Program-made: the position numbers and the translations under genes
NCBI GenBank assembly: GCA_900549025.1
Contig: URMZ01000016.1
Span: 1-38,137, forward strand
DNA: 38,137 bases
DNA from: an uncultured Collinsella sp.
GTDB lineage: Bacteria > Actinomycetota > Coriobacteriia > Coriobacteriales > Coriobacteriaceae
Reading direction: 5' to 3'
Notes under the pieces: generated by a model
Database searches by the model: none
The model's input: the letters and a program-made list of their open reading frames with translations, nothing else
What the model was told of the DNA's origin: nothing
Shown here: piece by piece, positions 29,181 through 37,505 of the stretch
How the letters are laid out: every line of letters begins with the position of its first letter
Numbering within the stretch: position 1 is the stretch's first letter

Positions 29181-30921
29181 ATGAAAAGACTCCCCCGCCT
29201 TGCGTTAGCCGCCGCGTTGTTTGCCGGCGCGCTCGCAGGCATCCCAAGCCTCGCTTTCGCGGGGAACCTGCCCGCCGCTATTGACGGCTCCGTGGCCGTC
29301 ATGCACACCAACGACATCCACGGCAGCTACAAGTACAGCTACAACGAAAGCAAAGTCTACGGGCGGCGTATGGAGCTCGAGCATCACGAAGACGCTCGAT
29401 CGCACCTGGGAGGATAGCGAAGATCACTCCACATTCGACTACAAAATCAAGGTCGGCGTCGTGGGCGCCATGGATGAGTCGCTGGAATCCTCGCTGCGCG
29501 CGGACCTGGTCGCGGGTACGTCGTTCTCGAGTGCCGCGAACGCCATCAATACCGAGGCAGAGCAGCTGCGCAGGGAGGGCTGCGATGTTGTTGTGTGTAT
29601 CGCGCATACACTCAACGCCAAGACCTTTGCCACGCGGCTCCGTGGCGTCGATGCCCTTATCGCAGGCCACGAGCACATCAACCTTAACGAGAAGGTGACG
29701 GGAGCCGACGGCAAGACGATCCACGTTGTTGAGGCAGGCAGCGCCTTTGCCGAGGTGGGGCTGCTTTCCATTCCGTACAAGTACGACACGAATGGCACCG
29801 AGACGACCGACGATGACACGGTCACGGTCCCTGCAGACGGCAGCGACGAGAAGCTCTACACCGCCAAGAACGTCAACGACCTTTTGGCAGACCCCGACAA
29901 GGGCTCCGACTACCAAAGCCGCCTTGAAGACGTCCGCAACAAGATCAAGCCGCTCGACGAGGCCTTTGAAAACGAATCGAACAAGGTGCTCGGCACATCC
30001 ACCACCAACTATTTCTACGGCGAGGACGCCGCAGGCACGCATGGTTGGGAAATGGTGCGCACCACCGATTTCCGCCCCAGCAAGGAGGACGACACCACCA
30101 AAGCCCAGACCATCGGCCACGTGATTTGCGGCTCCTATCTTGCCTTGACGGGCGCAGACCTCGCTATCGAAAACGCTGGCGGCATCCGCGGCGGCATCGC
30201 GGCGGGCAACGTGACCGCCGGCAACGTGACCGCCATCTCGCCCTACGGCAACACCGTGGAGACCTGGACCATGACCGGTGCGGACTTCCTCGCAGCGCTC
30301 GAGCACTCGCTGCAGATCAGCGACGAGTGCAATCACAGTTATGAGCTTCAGCAAGCCTACGTGGCAGCCGGTCATACCGAGCAGGAGGCGCAAGACAAGT
30401 ACAAGTGGCGCGATGACTCTGGCAGCGTTCTCTCCTTTGGCGGCATCAACGTGACGATTGATTGGACGCAGCCCGAAGGCAAGCGCATTGTGAGTGCCAC
30501 ACTCACCAAGGACGGCAGCACGCTCGATCCCACCAAGACCTATACCGTCGCCACCAACAACTACATCATTACCAACACGACCGACTTCCCCACCTTCGCA
30601 CACGCCACCAAGCGCACCGAGTGGGGCACGTGTGAGGCGGCGCTGAGGGCGCTGATTGGGCAAAACGGCTGGGAGAGCAAGATGGTTGGACTCGCCGGCA
30701 CCATCAGCTTTGGCTCCGTTGCCGTGGACCCCACGCCCACACCGGCCCCGACGCCTAAGCCCTCGCCTAAGACGGACACGACGACCACGAAGGTCATCAC
30801 CAAGAAGACGACCGGTAAGCTCGCCGCAACGGGAGACCGCACGCTGGCAGTAGTTGGCGCGTGCCTTATCAGCGGCATCATCGTCATCATGCTCGGCATT
30901 ATCTGGAAGCGTCGACGCTAA
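29181..30921 (+). pseudogene. Broken 5'-nucleotidase-family surface protein
   Basis: It starts with a signal peptide (1-27, ending SLAFA) and the phosphoesterase motif MHTNDIHGSYKY in one frame, which stops at 29417. From about 29360 the protein continues in the next frame (TFDYKIKVGVVGAMDES onward) to 30921. Only about 45 residues lie between NDIHG and KVGVVG, where family members have well over 100, so the GDxxxG and GNHE metal motifs are gone. GHEHINL and the C-terminal nucleotidase domain (ENAGGIRGGIAAG, TNNYI) remain. The C-terminus has a Pro/Thr/Lys-rich wall stretch and a sortase-like signal LAATGD, a membrane helix and KRRR. Deletion plus frameshift makes loss of enzyme activity very likely. 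Confidence 0.85.
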
Positions 30922-30972
30922 GCTACACCGCCGGGCCTTGCAGCCCCGCCGCGTAAACCTTATATCGAGCAC

Positions 30973-31008
30973 AGAAGCCCGTCCGAATTTGATCGGACGG
31001 GCTTCTTG
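30973..31008 (+). terminator. Terminator after the nucleotidase pseudogene
   Basis: AGAAGCCCGTCCGA / TCGGACGGGCTTCT, loop ATTTGA, then TGG. The T-run is short but the stem is perfect. Confidence 0.8.
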
Positions 31009-31049
31009 GTGGGTATCATGGTTGGACGATCATTAGGAGGTTTCCCTAC

Positions 31050-31817
31050 ATGGAATTGTTTGAGCCGATTCTTCATTTCTTTGAGCAACAGTGGGTCCAC
31101 AACATCATCTGGGCCGTCATCTTGGCGATAGGCACCGCCGTCGCCGCCAAGGTCGTATCCAAGACCCTGAACCATCTGCTTAACCGAGACGATAACCCGC
31201 TTCCGGCATCGAGTATCTTCATCAACATCGCGCGCGCCGTCATCTGGATGATTGGCGGCAGCTTTATCCTCGACAACTGCTTTGGCATTAACGCAAACGC
31301 GCTCGTCGCCGCTCTTGGCGTCGGCGGCATCGCCATCTCGCTCGGCTTTCAGGACACGCTGTCAAACCTTATCGGCGGCATGCAAGTGACCTTTATGGGC
31401 ATCATCAAACCCGGCGACAATATCGAGGTCGGCGGCGTATCCGGCGTGGTCCAGGACATCACCTGGCGCCACACGACCATCGAAGATGCCTGCGGGCAGA
31501 CCATCATCGTCCCCAACTCCAACATCTCCAAGAACACGCTCGTGCATTTGATGCCCTTTGGGCGCGTGGCTGTGCCCGTTGCCGTAAAGGACACGTCCAA
31601 GTGGGCCTCGCTCGACGCACTGGCAGACGAGCTGACCAGCGCCACCAAGGCCGCCGTGCTTCCCATCTCGGACTTTGACAAGGAGCCCTACGTACTCTTT
31701 AGCGAAATCGGCGACTTTGGCATCAAAGGAAAGATCATCTTTATCGTCAGCGACGACAGCACTACATTCACGGCAGCCGACGCCTGCATCCGCGCCATCG
31801 CCCCCATCATCGCCTAA
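31050..31817 (+). CDS. Small-conductance mechanosensitive channel (MscS family)
   Basis: 255 residues. There are three membrane segments (about 15-35, 55-80, 85-110). The pore-lining third contains ALVAALGVGGIAISLGFQDT and LSNLIGGMQVTFMG. The beta domain has IKPGDNIEVGGVSGVVQDI and IIVPNSNISKNTLVH. It releases solutes when the membrane is stretched by osmotic downshock. AGGAGG precedes the ATG. The TAA stop is the first part of a GGGGTCAGG-type hairpin. Confidence 0.92.
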   Translation: MELFEPILHFFEQQWVHNIIWAVILAIGTAVAAKVVSKTLNHLLNRDDNPLPASSIFINIARAVIWMIGGSFILDNCFGINANALVAALGVGGIAISLGFQDTLSNLIGGMQVTFMGIIKPGDNIEVGGVSGVVQDITWRHTTIEDACGQTIIVPNSNISKNTLVHLMPFGRVAVPVAVKDTSKWASLDALADELTSATKAAVLPISDFDKEPYVLFSEIGDFGIKGKIIFIVSDDSTTFTAADACIRAIAPIIA

Positions 31818-31856
31818 ACCACCGCAAAGGGGTCAGGCATCTTTGTAGTGGTTTTC
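31815..31856 (+). terminator. mscS-gene terminator, stop-codon-embedded hairpin
   Basis: AAACCACCGCAAAG (31816-31829) and CTTTGTAGTGGTTT (31841-31854) with loop GGGTCAGGCAT, then T-rich. The stop codon TAA is part of the left foot. Confidence 0.75.
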
Positions 31857-31876
31857 ATTCGTGGTACCATGGTTCA

Positions 31877-31895
31877 TATAGTTGTTTAAACGACT
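31877..31895 (+). promoter_or_regulatory. -10 element overlapped by a 16-base palindrome
   Basis: TATAGT (31877-31882), with TTCATT 17 bases upstream as a weak -35. AGTTGTTTAAACGACT (31880-31895) is palindromic except for one pair and overlaps the -10, so it is a good place for a repressor. Confidence 0.45.
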
Positions 31896-31909
31896 AAGGG
31901 AGCAACATT

Positions 31910-33826
31910 ATGGAAGAGGCCTATCGTCAAGCACGCAAGCGCGGCGAGCAAGGACGTCGACGCGCCATTAGCCAAAGCGAGCATCCATACCTTACGGACC
32001 TCGATAGCTTGGTTGCTCAGCTCCCCTTAGGTCAGCGAGAGAATGTCGGCCTGCGGGATATTCCGCTCGAAATGGTCGTCGGCACGGTCACCAAGGGCCG
32101 TCAGTCCGCCTTTTCGTGTAACTTTATGCCCCTGCTTCCGTTTAGCACCGAGTTCGCCCGCAAGTGGTCCAACCTCTACGACATCCAGGTGACCGAGGGC
32201 TATCGCGACCCCGTCATCGTCACCGAGTTCATGCATCGGTTCTATGTCCAGGAAGGCAACAAACGCGTCAGTGTCCTCAAATTCCTAGACGCCCCGACGG
32301 TTTCGGCCAAGGTCACCCGTCTCTACCCCGGCAAATGGGATTCCGTCGAAAGCCGCCTGTACGGCGAGTTCTGCGCGTTTTGGCGCGTCTGTCCCCTATA
32401 CGAGATCGAGTTCTCGCGTGAGGGAAGCTACGAGACGCTCGCCAAGATGCTCGGTCAGAACCTTATCGAAAAATGGCCGCAGAAAAAGGTCGACTACCTG
32501 CGCCACACCTTCCTGCTCTTTAAGCGCGCCTACCTTCGCGCAGGCGGCGACCACCTGGACATTACGCCCGCCGACGCCATGCTCGTCTACCTCAATGTGT
32601 ACAACCAGGACCGCCTGCTGGATACGCCGACGGATATCGTCGTAAACCGCCTGTGCAAGATTTGGCGCGAGCTGGTCATTGCCGGCAAAAATGACGAGGA
32701 CAAGGTCGATCTAGTCGAAGCACCGAGCGTCGACGAGGAGGAGACGCCCGCCAAGTCCACCTCTGGCGTGCTCAACTTCTTTATGGGCAAGACCGTCTAC
32801 TCGGCGGCCAACCCCCTGCGCATCGCCTTTATCCATGAGTTCCCCTGTGCGACGTCGAGCTGGGACAGCCTGCACGACCAAGGGCGTCAGTATCTCGATG
32901 AGCACTTTGGCGGTATCGTGCGCACCGAGGCGTTCGAGGACTGTCACGATCCGGATGTGTTCTACGCCGCCGTGGAAACGGCTGTCAAACATGGAGCAAA
33001 CGTCATCTTCTCGACCTCGCATCGCCTGATGGAATACACGCTCAGGGCTGCCGTTGAGTATCCCCGGGTTCGGTTCCTCAACTGCTCTATCGGCCTTCCC
33101 CATCAAAGCGTCCGTTCGTACTTTGGCAAGATGTACGAGGCCAAGTTTCTGCTGGGCGCCCTTGCGGCCAGCATGGCGGACAACCACCGCATCGGTTACC
33201 ACGCGTCGGTCTTCGCCTCGGGCGCACTCAGCGAGATCAACGCCTTTGCGATTGGCGCCTCGCTGCTCGACCCGCGCGCGCAGGTCATCCTCACCTGGGG
33301 CGATGTTCCCGCCGGTGGTCTTGCCGAAGCCATGTGCCGCGAAGGCGTAAGCGTCATGACCGGCGCTGACATGTCAAAGTCGCTCGAAGACCCAACGGCC
33401 TACGGGCTTCACCGCTTGGTCGACGGCAAAGTCACCGGCATCGCCATGCCGGTATGGAACTGGGGCCGATACTACGAGCTTATCGTGCGCAGCCTTCTGC
33501 ACGGCACGTGGGACGAGACCAGCGACGACAATCAGGTGCGCGCCGTCAACTACTGGTACGGCATGAGCTCAGGCGTTATCGACATTCGCTACGCGCCGGG
33601 CCTGCCTTATCAGACGCGCAAGCTTGTTCAGCTCCTCCGCAATGGCATTGTTGAGGGATCCATCAACCCCTTTGGCGGCGAGCTCCACAGTCAGAACGGC
33701 GTGGTGCAGATCGAAGGCTTCCCTCCGCTGCCGAGCACGCAGATTGTCGAGATGAATTGGCTGGCGGACAACGTGATAGGCACCATTCCGCAGCTCGATG
33801 ATGAGCCGAAAGTCCCTGCCCTATGA
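31910..33826 (+). CDS. Cytosolic BMP-type binding protein with ParB-like N-terminus
   Basis: 638 residues. Residues about 85-135 (GYRDPVIVTEFMHRFYV, then QEGNKRVSVLKF) resemble the ParB/sulfiredoxin fold with its GNKR box (116-119). Residues about 301-635 match the BMP (PnrA-like, basic membrane protein) sugar/nucleoside-binding fold: LRIAFIHEFP, DPDVFYAAVETAVKHGANVIFSTSH, YFGKMYEAKFLLGALAA and HRIGYHASV. There is no signal peptide or lipobox, so unlike classic BMP lipoproteins it should stay in the cytoplasm. The start has AGGGAG 8 bases upstream. It overlaps the following phosphoesterase gene by 4 bases. The role is unknown; a ligand-sensing regulator is my inference. Confidence 0.85.
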   Translation: MEEAYRQARKRGEQGRRRAISQSEHPYLTDLDSLVAQLPLGQRENVGLRDIPLEMVVGTVTKGRQSAFSCNFMPLLPFSTEFARKWSNLYDIQVTEGYRDPVIVTEFMHRFYVQEGNKRVSVLKFLDAPTVSAKVTRLYPGKWDSVESRLYGEFCAFWRVCPLYEIEFSREGSYETLAKMLGQNLIEKWPQKKVDYLRHTFLLFKRAYLRAGGDHLDITPADAMLVYLNVYNQDRLLDTPTDIVVNRLCKIWRELVIAGKNDEDKVDLVEAPSVDEEETPAKSTSGVLNFFMGKTVYSAANPLRIAFIHEFPCATSSWDSLHDQGRQYLDEHFGGIVRTEAFEDCHDPDVFYAAVETAVKHGANVIFSTSHRLMEYTLRAAVEYPRVRFLNCSIGLPHQSVRSYFGKMYEAKFLLGALAASMADNHRIGYHASVFASGALSEINAFAIGASLLDPRAQVILTWGDVPAGGLAEAMCREGVSVMTGADMSKSLEDPTAYGLHRLVDGKVTGIAMPVWNWGRYYELIVRSLLHGTWDETSDDNQVRAVNYWYGMSSGVIDIRYAPGLPYQTRKLVQLLRNGIVEGSINPFGGELHSQNGVVQIEGFPPLPSTQIVEMNWLADNVIGTIPQLDDEPKVPAL

Positions 33827-34533
33827 AAATCCTTGCCATAGCCGATACCGAAGAACGATGCCTTTGGGAGTGCTTTCGCAAGGAACGCTTTGAGGGAGTC
33901 GACCTGATTTTGTCCGCCGGCGATCTGGACCCGGACTATCTTGAGTTTTTGGTTACGGTCATCAACAAACCGCTCATCTACGTGCGCGGCAATCACGATG
34001 ACCGCTACGCACGTCATGCACCGGGCGGATGTATCTGCGTGGAAGACAGCGTGTACACGTACCGAGGGATTCGCATTGCGGGCCTTGGCGGGTCCATGCG
34101 TTATCGCGACGGCGCCAACATGTACACCGAACGCGAGATGTCCAAGCGCATGCGTAAGCTGTCGCGTAAGGTTAGGATGGTCGGCGGGTGCGACATTCTG
34201 CTTACCCATGCACCCGCCGCCGGTATGGGCGATCTGGACGATCTGCCGCATCGAGGATTCGAGTGCTTTAACACAGCACTCGAATCCTGGAATCCCGACT
34301 ACATGGTGCACGGGCATGTGCACCAAAGCTACGGTTGCGATTTTCAGCGCGAGCGGCAGCATGTGTGTGGAACGACGATCATCAACGCCTGCGGCTATAC
34401 GCAGTTTGAGCTCGACCAGACGCGCTACCCCATCCGTGGCTGGCAGGCAGCCTGGCTCAATTCGCAAACCATGCGCCGCGAGCTCAAACGCCACGATGCC
34501 ATCGAGTCCTCAACAGCCAGAACACCCTGGTAA
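33823..34533 (+). CDS. Calcineurin-like metallophosphoesterase
   Basis: 236 residues. Metal-site motifs in order: D8xE10 (ADTEER, with Glu where most relatives have His), GDLDPDYL (33-40), GNHDD (56-60), THAP (129-131) and GHVH (164-167). GLGGSMRY lies between. It probably hydrolyses a phosphodiester or phosphomonoester with two metal ions. Its ATG overlaps the stop of the BMP-ParB gene as ATGA, so the two are translationally coupled and likely act together. The last 30 residues are Arg/His-rich and not conserved-looking. The substrate is unknown. Confidence 0.87.
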   Translation: MKILAIADTEERCLWECFRKERFEGVDLILSAGDLDPDYLEFLVTVINKPLIYVRGNHDDRYARHAPGGCICVEDSVYTYRGIRIAGLGGSMRYRDGANMYTEREMSKRMRKLSRKVRMVGGCDILLTHAPAAGMGDLDDLPHRGFECFNTALESWNPDYMVHGHVHQSYGCDFQRERQHVCGTTIINACGYTQFELDQTRYPIRGWQAAWLNSQTMRRELKRHDAIESSTARTPW

Positions 34534-34572
34534 CCACCACAAAGAGGACACTGTCCCCTTTGTGGTGCTTTT
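34531..34572 (+). terminator. Terminator of the BMP/phosphoesterase pair, stop-codon-embedded
   Basis: CACCACAAAG and CTTTGTGGTG (34558-34567) with an inner GGAC/GTCC stem, then CTTTTG. The TAA stop is at its left foot. Confidence 0.8.
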
Positions 34573-34583
34573 GACGCGATAGT

Positions 34584-34622
34584 AAGAAACCCGGTCCTGC
34601 ACAAGGCAGAACCGGGTTTCTT
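34584..34622. terminator. Bidirectional terminator after rplA
   Basis: AAGAAACCCGGT / ACCGGGTTTCTT with inner CCTG/CAG pairing. On the minus strand it ends the rplKA transcript. On the plus strand it backs up the preceding terminator. Confidence 0.88.
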
Positions 34623-34658
34623 TAGCAATGCTTGCTTTGCTCAGGCAGTAACTAGCAG

Positions 34659-35366
34659 TTACTCAGCCAGGAAGTCACGCTGGACAGCGGGATCGACCTT
34701 GACTCCAGGGCCCATGGTGGAAGACACGGAGATGGACTTGACATACTTGCCCTTAGCAGAAGAGGGCTTGACGCGCAGGATCTCAGTGTACAGGGCAGCG
34801 TAGTTCTCGACGAGCTGCTGCTCAGAGAAGGACTTCTTGCCCAGGGGCACGTGGCAGATGCCGTAGCGGTCGGCGCGGTACTCAACGCGGCCAGCCTTGA
34901 GCTCGGAGACCATCTTGGCGACGTCCATGGTCACGGTGCCGAGCTTGGGGTTCGGCATGAGGCCACGGGGACCAAGGATCTTACCGATGCGGCCAACCTT
35001 GGCCATCATGTTCGGCGTAGCGATAGCGGCGTCGAAGTTGATCTCGCCCTTCTGAATCTGGGCGACGAGCTCGTCGGAACCGATGATGTCGGCGCCGGCA
35101 GCCTCGGCCTCGCGGGCCTTCTCGCCCTCGGCGAAGACGGCAACACGAACGGTCTTGCCGGTACCGTGGGGCAGGGAGATGGAACCACGGATGTTCTGGT
35201 CAGCCTTACGAGTATCGATGCCCAGACGGAAGTGGGCCTCGACGGTCTCGTCGAACTTGGCGGTGTCGAGCTCCTTGATGAGCTTGGCAGCCTGAAGGGG
35301 GGTGTAGAGCGTGGCGCGGTCGATCTTCTCGGCAGCGGCGTTATAGCTCTTACCATGCTTAGCCAT
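34659..35366 (-). CDS. rplA: 50S ribosomal protein L1
   Basis: 235 residues, binds 23S rRNA at the L1 stalk and, in many bacteria, the rplK-rplA message as repressor. Family segments: [56 protein letters not shown] and [14 protein letters not shown]. The second of two ATG codons is used, as it stands 8 bases after AGGAGG (the first is 2 away). It follows rplK after a structured spacer of about 117 bases. It should be followed by rplJ in the usual order, but rplJ is about 21 kb away here. Confidence 0.98.
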   Translation of the reverse strand: MAKHGKSYNAAAEKIDRATLYTPLQAAKLIKELDTAKFDETVEAHFRLGIDTRKADQNIRGSISLPHGTGKTVRVAVFAEGEKAREAEAAGADIIGSDELVAQIQKGEINFDAAIATPNMMAKVGRIGKILGPRGLMPNPKLGTVTMDVAKMVSELKAGRVEYRADRYGICHVPLGKKSFSEQQLVENYAALYTEILRVKPSSAKGKYVKSISVSSTMGPGVKVDPAVQRDFLAE

Positions 35367-35416
35367 GTGCATTACCTCCTGTGGTTAAACGGGCGTGAGC
35401 CCTCCCACATCGTATC

Positions 35417-35465
35417 GTGTGCCCTATTGCACACATTTAACGGGCGCCCCGGTCGGAGCACCCGT
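35417..35465 (-). other. Two hairpins in the rplK-rplA spacer
   Basis: GTGTGC/GCACAC (35417-35434) and ACGGGTGC/GCGCCCGT (about 35440-35465). They could be an L1 target or a processing site; the sequence shows only the pairing. Confidence 0.4.
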
Positions 35466-35483
35466 CGTTACCATAAGAAATCG

Positions 35484-35912
35484 CTACTCAGCGATGGTGA
35501 CGCCCATGGAACGGGCGGTACCGGCGATGATCTTCTTGGCGGCGTCAATGTCGTTGGCATTGAGGTCCGGCATCTTGATCTCGGCGATCTTGGTGAGCTG
35601 CTCCTGGGAGAGCTGGCCAACCTTGTCGGCCTGGGGCTTAGCGGAACCAGACTTGAGGTTCAGCTCCTTCTTGATGAGGTGAGCCGCCGGCGGGGTCTTG
35701 GTGATGAAGGAGAAGGACTTATCCTCGTAGACAGAGATCTCAACGGGGATGATGTCGCCCTTCTTGTCCTGCGTCTCGGCGTTAAAGGCCTGGCAGAACT
35801 GCATGATGTTCACGCCAGCAGCGCCCAGGGCGGGGCCGACGGGAGGAGCGGGGTTAGCTGCACCAGCAGGAATCTGGAGCTTAATGACGTTGGCAACCTT
35901 CTTCTCAGCCAT
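35484..35912 (-). CDS. rplK: 50S ribosomal protein L11
   Basis: 142 residues. It forms the GTPase-associated centre with 23S rRNA and is the thiopeptide target region. Family segments: [52 protein letters not shown] and a C-terminal [10 protein letters not shown]. The second ATG (35912) is chosen; AAAGGA is 6 bases before it and directly abuts the first. It is separated from nusG by about 120 bases. Confidence 0.98.
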   Translation of the reverse strand: MAEKKVANVIKLQIPAGAANPAPPVGPALGAAGVNIMQFCQAFNAETQDKKGDIIPVEISVYEDKSFSFITKTPPAAHLIKKELNLKSGSAKPQADKVGQLSQEQLTKIAEIKMPDLNANDIDAAKKIIAGTARSMGVTIAE

Positions 35913-36032
35913 GGTCATTCCTTTCGAATCACGAGTGTGAAGTACTTGCTATATCGTAAGCACGCACGTGTTAGAAGCACTCCTGAGATGAGCAGTCACA
36001 GAAGAAGCACGCTCGCGCGAACGGACGAAAAC

Positions 36033-36569
36033 TTAAGCGATGACAGCGACCTGGTTAAAGTCGAGCTCGACCGGCGTCTCGCGGCCAAAGATCATCAGCG
36101 TGACCTTGAGCTTGCCAGCCTCGGTGTTAACCTCGGAGACCTTGCCATCAAAGTCGGTAAGCGGGCCATCGGTGACGCGGACGGACGTGCCGACCTGAAT
36201 ATCAACCGAGGTGCGCTTGGGCGAATCGCCCTTACCGGGACGACGAGTCATCTTATTGTACTCATCGCGGGAAAGCGGTGCAGGCTTACCGTTGCCGCCC
36301 AGGAAACCGGTGACGCCGGGCGTGTTGCGGACACACGTCCAAGCATCGTCATCCATCTCCATGCGGACCAAGACATAACCCGGGAAAATCTTGGAATCCT
36401 TGGTCTCGCGCTTGCCACCCTCTTTAATCTCGGTGACGCGCTCCATAGGAATCTCGATATCAAAGATACGGTCCTGCATGCCCATGGTCTCGATACGATG
36501 CTCGAGATCGGACTTTACGCGGTTCTCGTATCCGGAGTAAGTGTGAACGACGTACCAACGCTTAGACAT
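36033..36569 (-). CDS. nusG: Transcription termination/antitermination factor NusG
   Basis: A 178-residue RNA polymerase-binding elongation factor. The NGN domain spans about 1-115 (KRWYVVHTYSGYENRVKSDLEHR, with IFPGYVLVRMEMDDDAW and TPGVTGFLG). The KOW domain is at the end (GTSVRVTDGPLTDFDGKVSEV). GAGGGG precedes the ATG, inside the last codons of secE; the two genes are 3 bases apart and co-translated. Confidence 0.98.
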   Translation of the reverse strand: MSKRWYVVHTYSGYENRVKSDLEHRIETMGMQDRIFDIEIPMERVTEIKEGGKRETKDSKIFPGYVLVRMEMDDDAWTCVRNTPGVTGFLGGNGKPAPLSRDEYNKMTRRPGKGDSPKRTSVDIQVGTSVRVTDGPLTDFDGKVSEVNTEAGKLKVTLMIFGRETPVELDFNQVAVIA

Positions 36570-36572
36570 GGT

Positions 36573-36911
36573 TTAGCCCCTCAATCCAGAGAACAGAGCA
36601 AGAGCCTCGCCAAAGCCAGCATCGAGCAGAGCGATGACGACGCCGACGACGACCAGAGAAGCGCAGACGACGACCGAGTAGTTCACGAGCTCCTTCTTAT
36701 CGGGCCACGTGACACGCTTCATCTCGGACTTGACCGAAGCGAAATACTTCTTGGTGCGGGCGAAGAAACCAGGCTTCTCGTTCTTCTTGGACTTCGCAGC
36801 CTTCTCGTTCTTCTTGGCAACGGCCTTCTTGGCCTCAACCTTGGAGTTGGCGGCAGCGCTGTTGGCAGGTGCCGACTGCTGAGCCTTCTTCTTGTTCTTC
36901 TTGTTGGCCAT
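36573..36911 (-). CDS. secE: Preprotein translocase subunit SecE
   Basis: 112 residues. The C-terminal half is the conserved part (FASVKSEMKRVTWPDKKELVNYS, then one membrane helix VVVCASLVVVGVVIALLDAG). The first 50 residues form a Lys/Ala-rich soluble extension, longer than minimal SecE. It clamps SecY in the membrane channel. GGAGG precedes the ATG. It lies between tRNA-Trp and nusG. Confidence 0.97.
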   Translation of the reverse strand: MANKKNKKKAQQSAPANSAAANSKVEAKKAVAKKNEKAAKSKKNEKPGFFARTKKYFASVKSEMKRVTWPDKKELVNYSVVVCASLVVVGVVIALLDAGFGEALALFSGLRG

Positions 36912-36987
36912 TTGGGTTACCTCCGCGCAATGCGCTTATACATGAGTAAACCGTAAGCCCCCAAGTGGGAGCTTACGGAATAATGAC

Positions 36988-37063
36988 TGGCACGCCAGGA
37001 AGGACTCGAACCCTCAACACTCGGTTTTGGAGACCGATGCTCTACCAATTGAACTACTGGCGT
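36988..37063 (-). tRNA. trnW: tRNA-Trp (CCA anticodon)
   Basis: 76 nt with the 3' CCA encoded in the DNA. Acceptor ACGCCAG / CTGGCGT, D-arm AGTTCAATTGGTAGAGCA, anticodon stem around CTCCAAA (anticodon CCA) and T-arm with GGTTCGAGTCC. It lies between rpmG and secE and is probably cut from the same transcript. Confidence 0.97.
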
Positions 37064-37076
37064 ATGTGACTAGAGA

Positions 37077-37226
37077 CTAGCGAGTCTCTTTGTGCAGCGT
37101 GTGGTGACGGCACCAGGGGCAATACTTCTTGATCTCCATACGATCAGGCATGGTCGACTTGTTCTTGGTGGTCGTATAGTTGCGGCGCTTGCACTCAGTG
37201 CACGCAAGAGTAACTAGAGTACGCAT
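37077..37226 (-). CDS. rpmG: 50S ribosomal protein L33
   Basis: 49 residues: [20 protein letters not shown], then [19 protein letters not shown] and a short basic tail. Two CxxC pairs (CTEC and CPWC) show it is the zinc-binding (C+) form. AGGA is close to the ATG. It is first of the rpmG-trnW-secE-nusG unit. Confidence 0.96.
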   Translation of the reverse strand: MRTLVTLACTECKRRNYTTTKNKSTMPDRMEIKKYCPWCRHHTLHKETR

Positions 37227-37271
37227 GTATCCTGAACCTTTCATTTCCGCCCCGTACGGGCACGAGTTGTT

Positions 37272-37301
37272 ACTTTATCAGCTCCACGTAAGTGCTGTCA
37301 A
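37272..37301 (-). promoter_or_regulatory. Promoter of the rpmG-trnW-secE-nusG unit
   Basis: Minus strand: TTGACA (37296-37301), 18-base spacer, TAAAGT (37272-37277). The -35 is consensus. Confidence 0.55.
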
Positions 37302-37442
37302 TGAAAACCTCGAGTCAATTGGTTCTCGGTGGATCCATTCATATTTGGAACACATCAATGAAGCCATCGAGAGCTAATCGACGGTGCATCCAGGACCATT
37401 ATCGATCCTCTCGACACCAGCAACGGCTCAATATCCATTGCA

Positions 37443-37477
37443 GAAAAGAACCCGGCACCCATATAAGTGCCGGGTTC
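37443..37477 (-). terminator. tuf terminator
   Basis: Minus strand GAACCCGGCAC / GTGCCGGGTTC followed by TTTTCTG, about 28 bases after the tuf stop. Confidence 0.9.
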
Positions 37478-37505
37478 TCTAAGTCAGCTATATCAAAGAG
37501 CTAAT

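Noticed and set aside
13492..34570. Recent genomic island or prophage splitting the ribosomal cluster
   Set aside because: No integrase, transposase, phage gene or attachment repeat was seen, and the genes are ordinary metabolic and transport types with matching composition.
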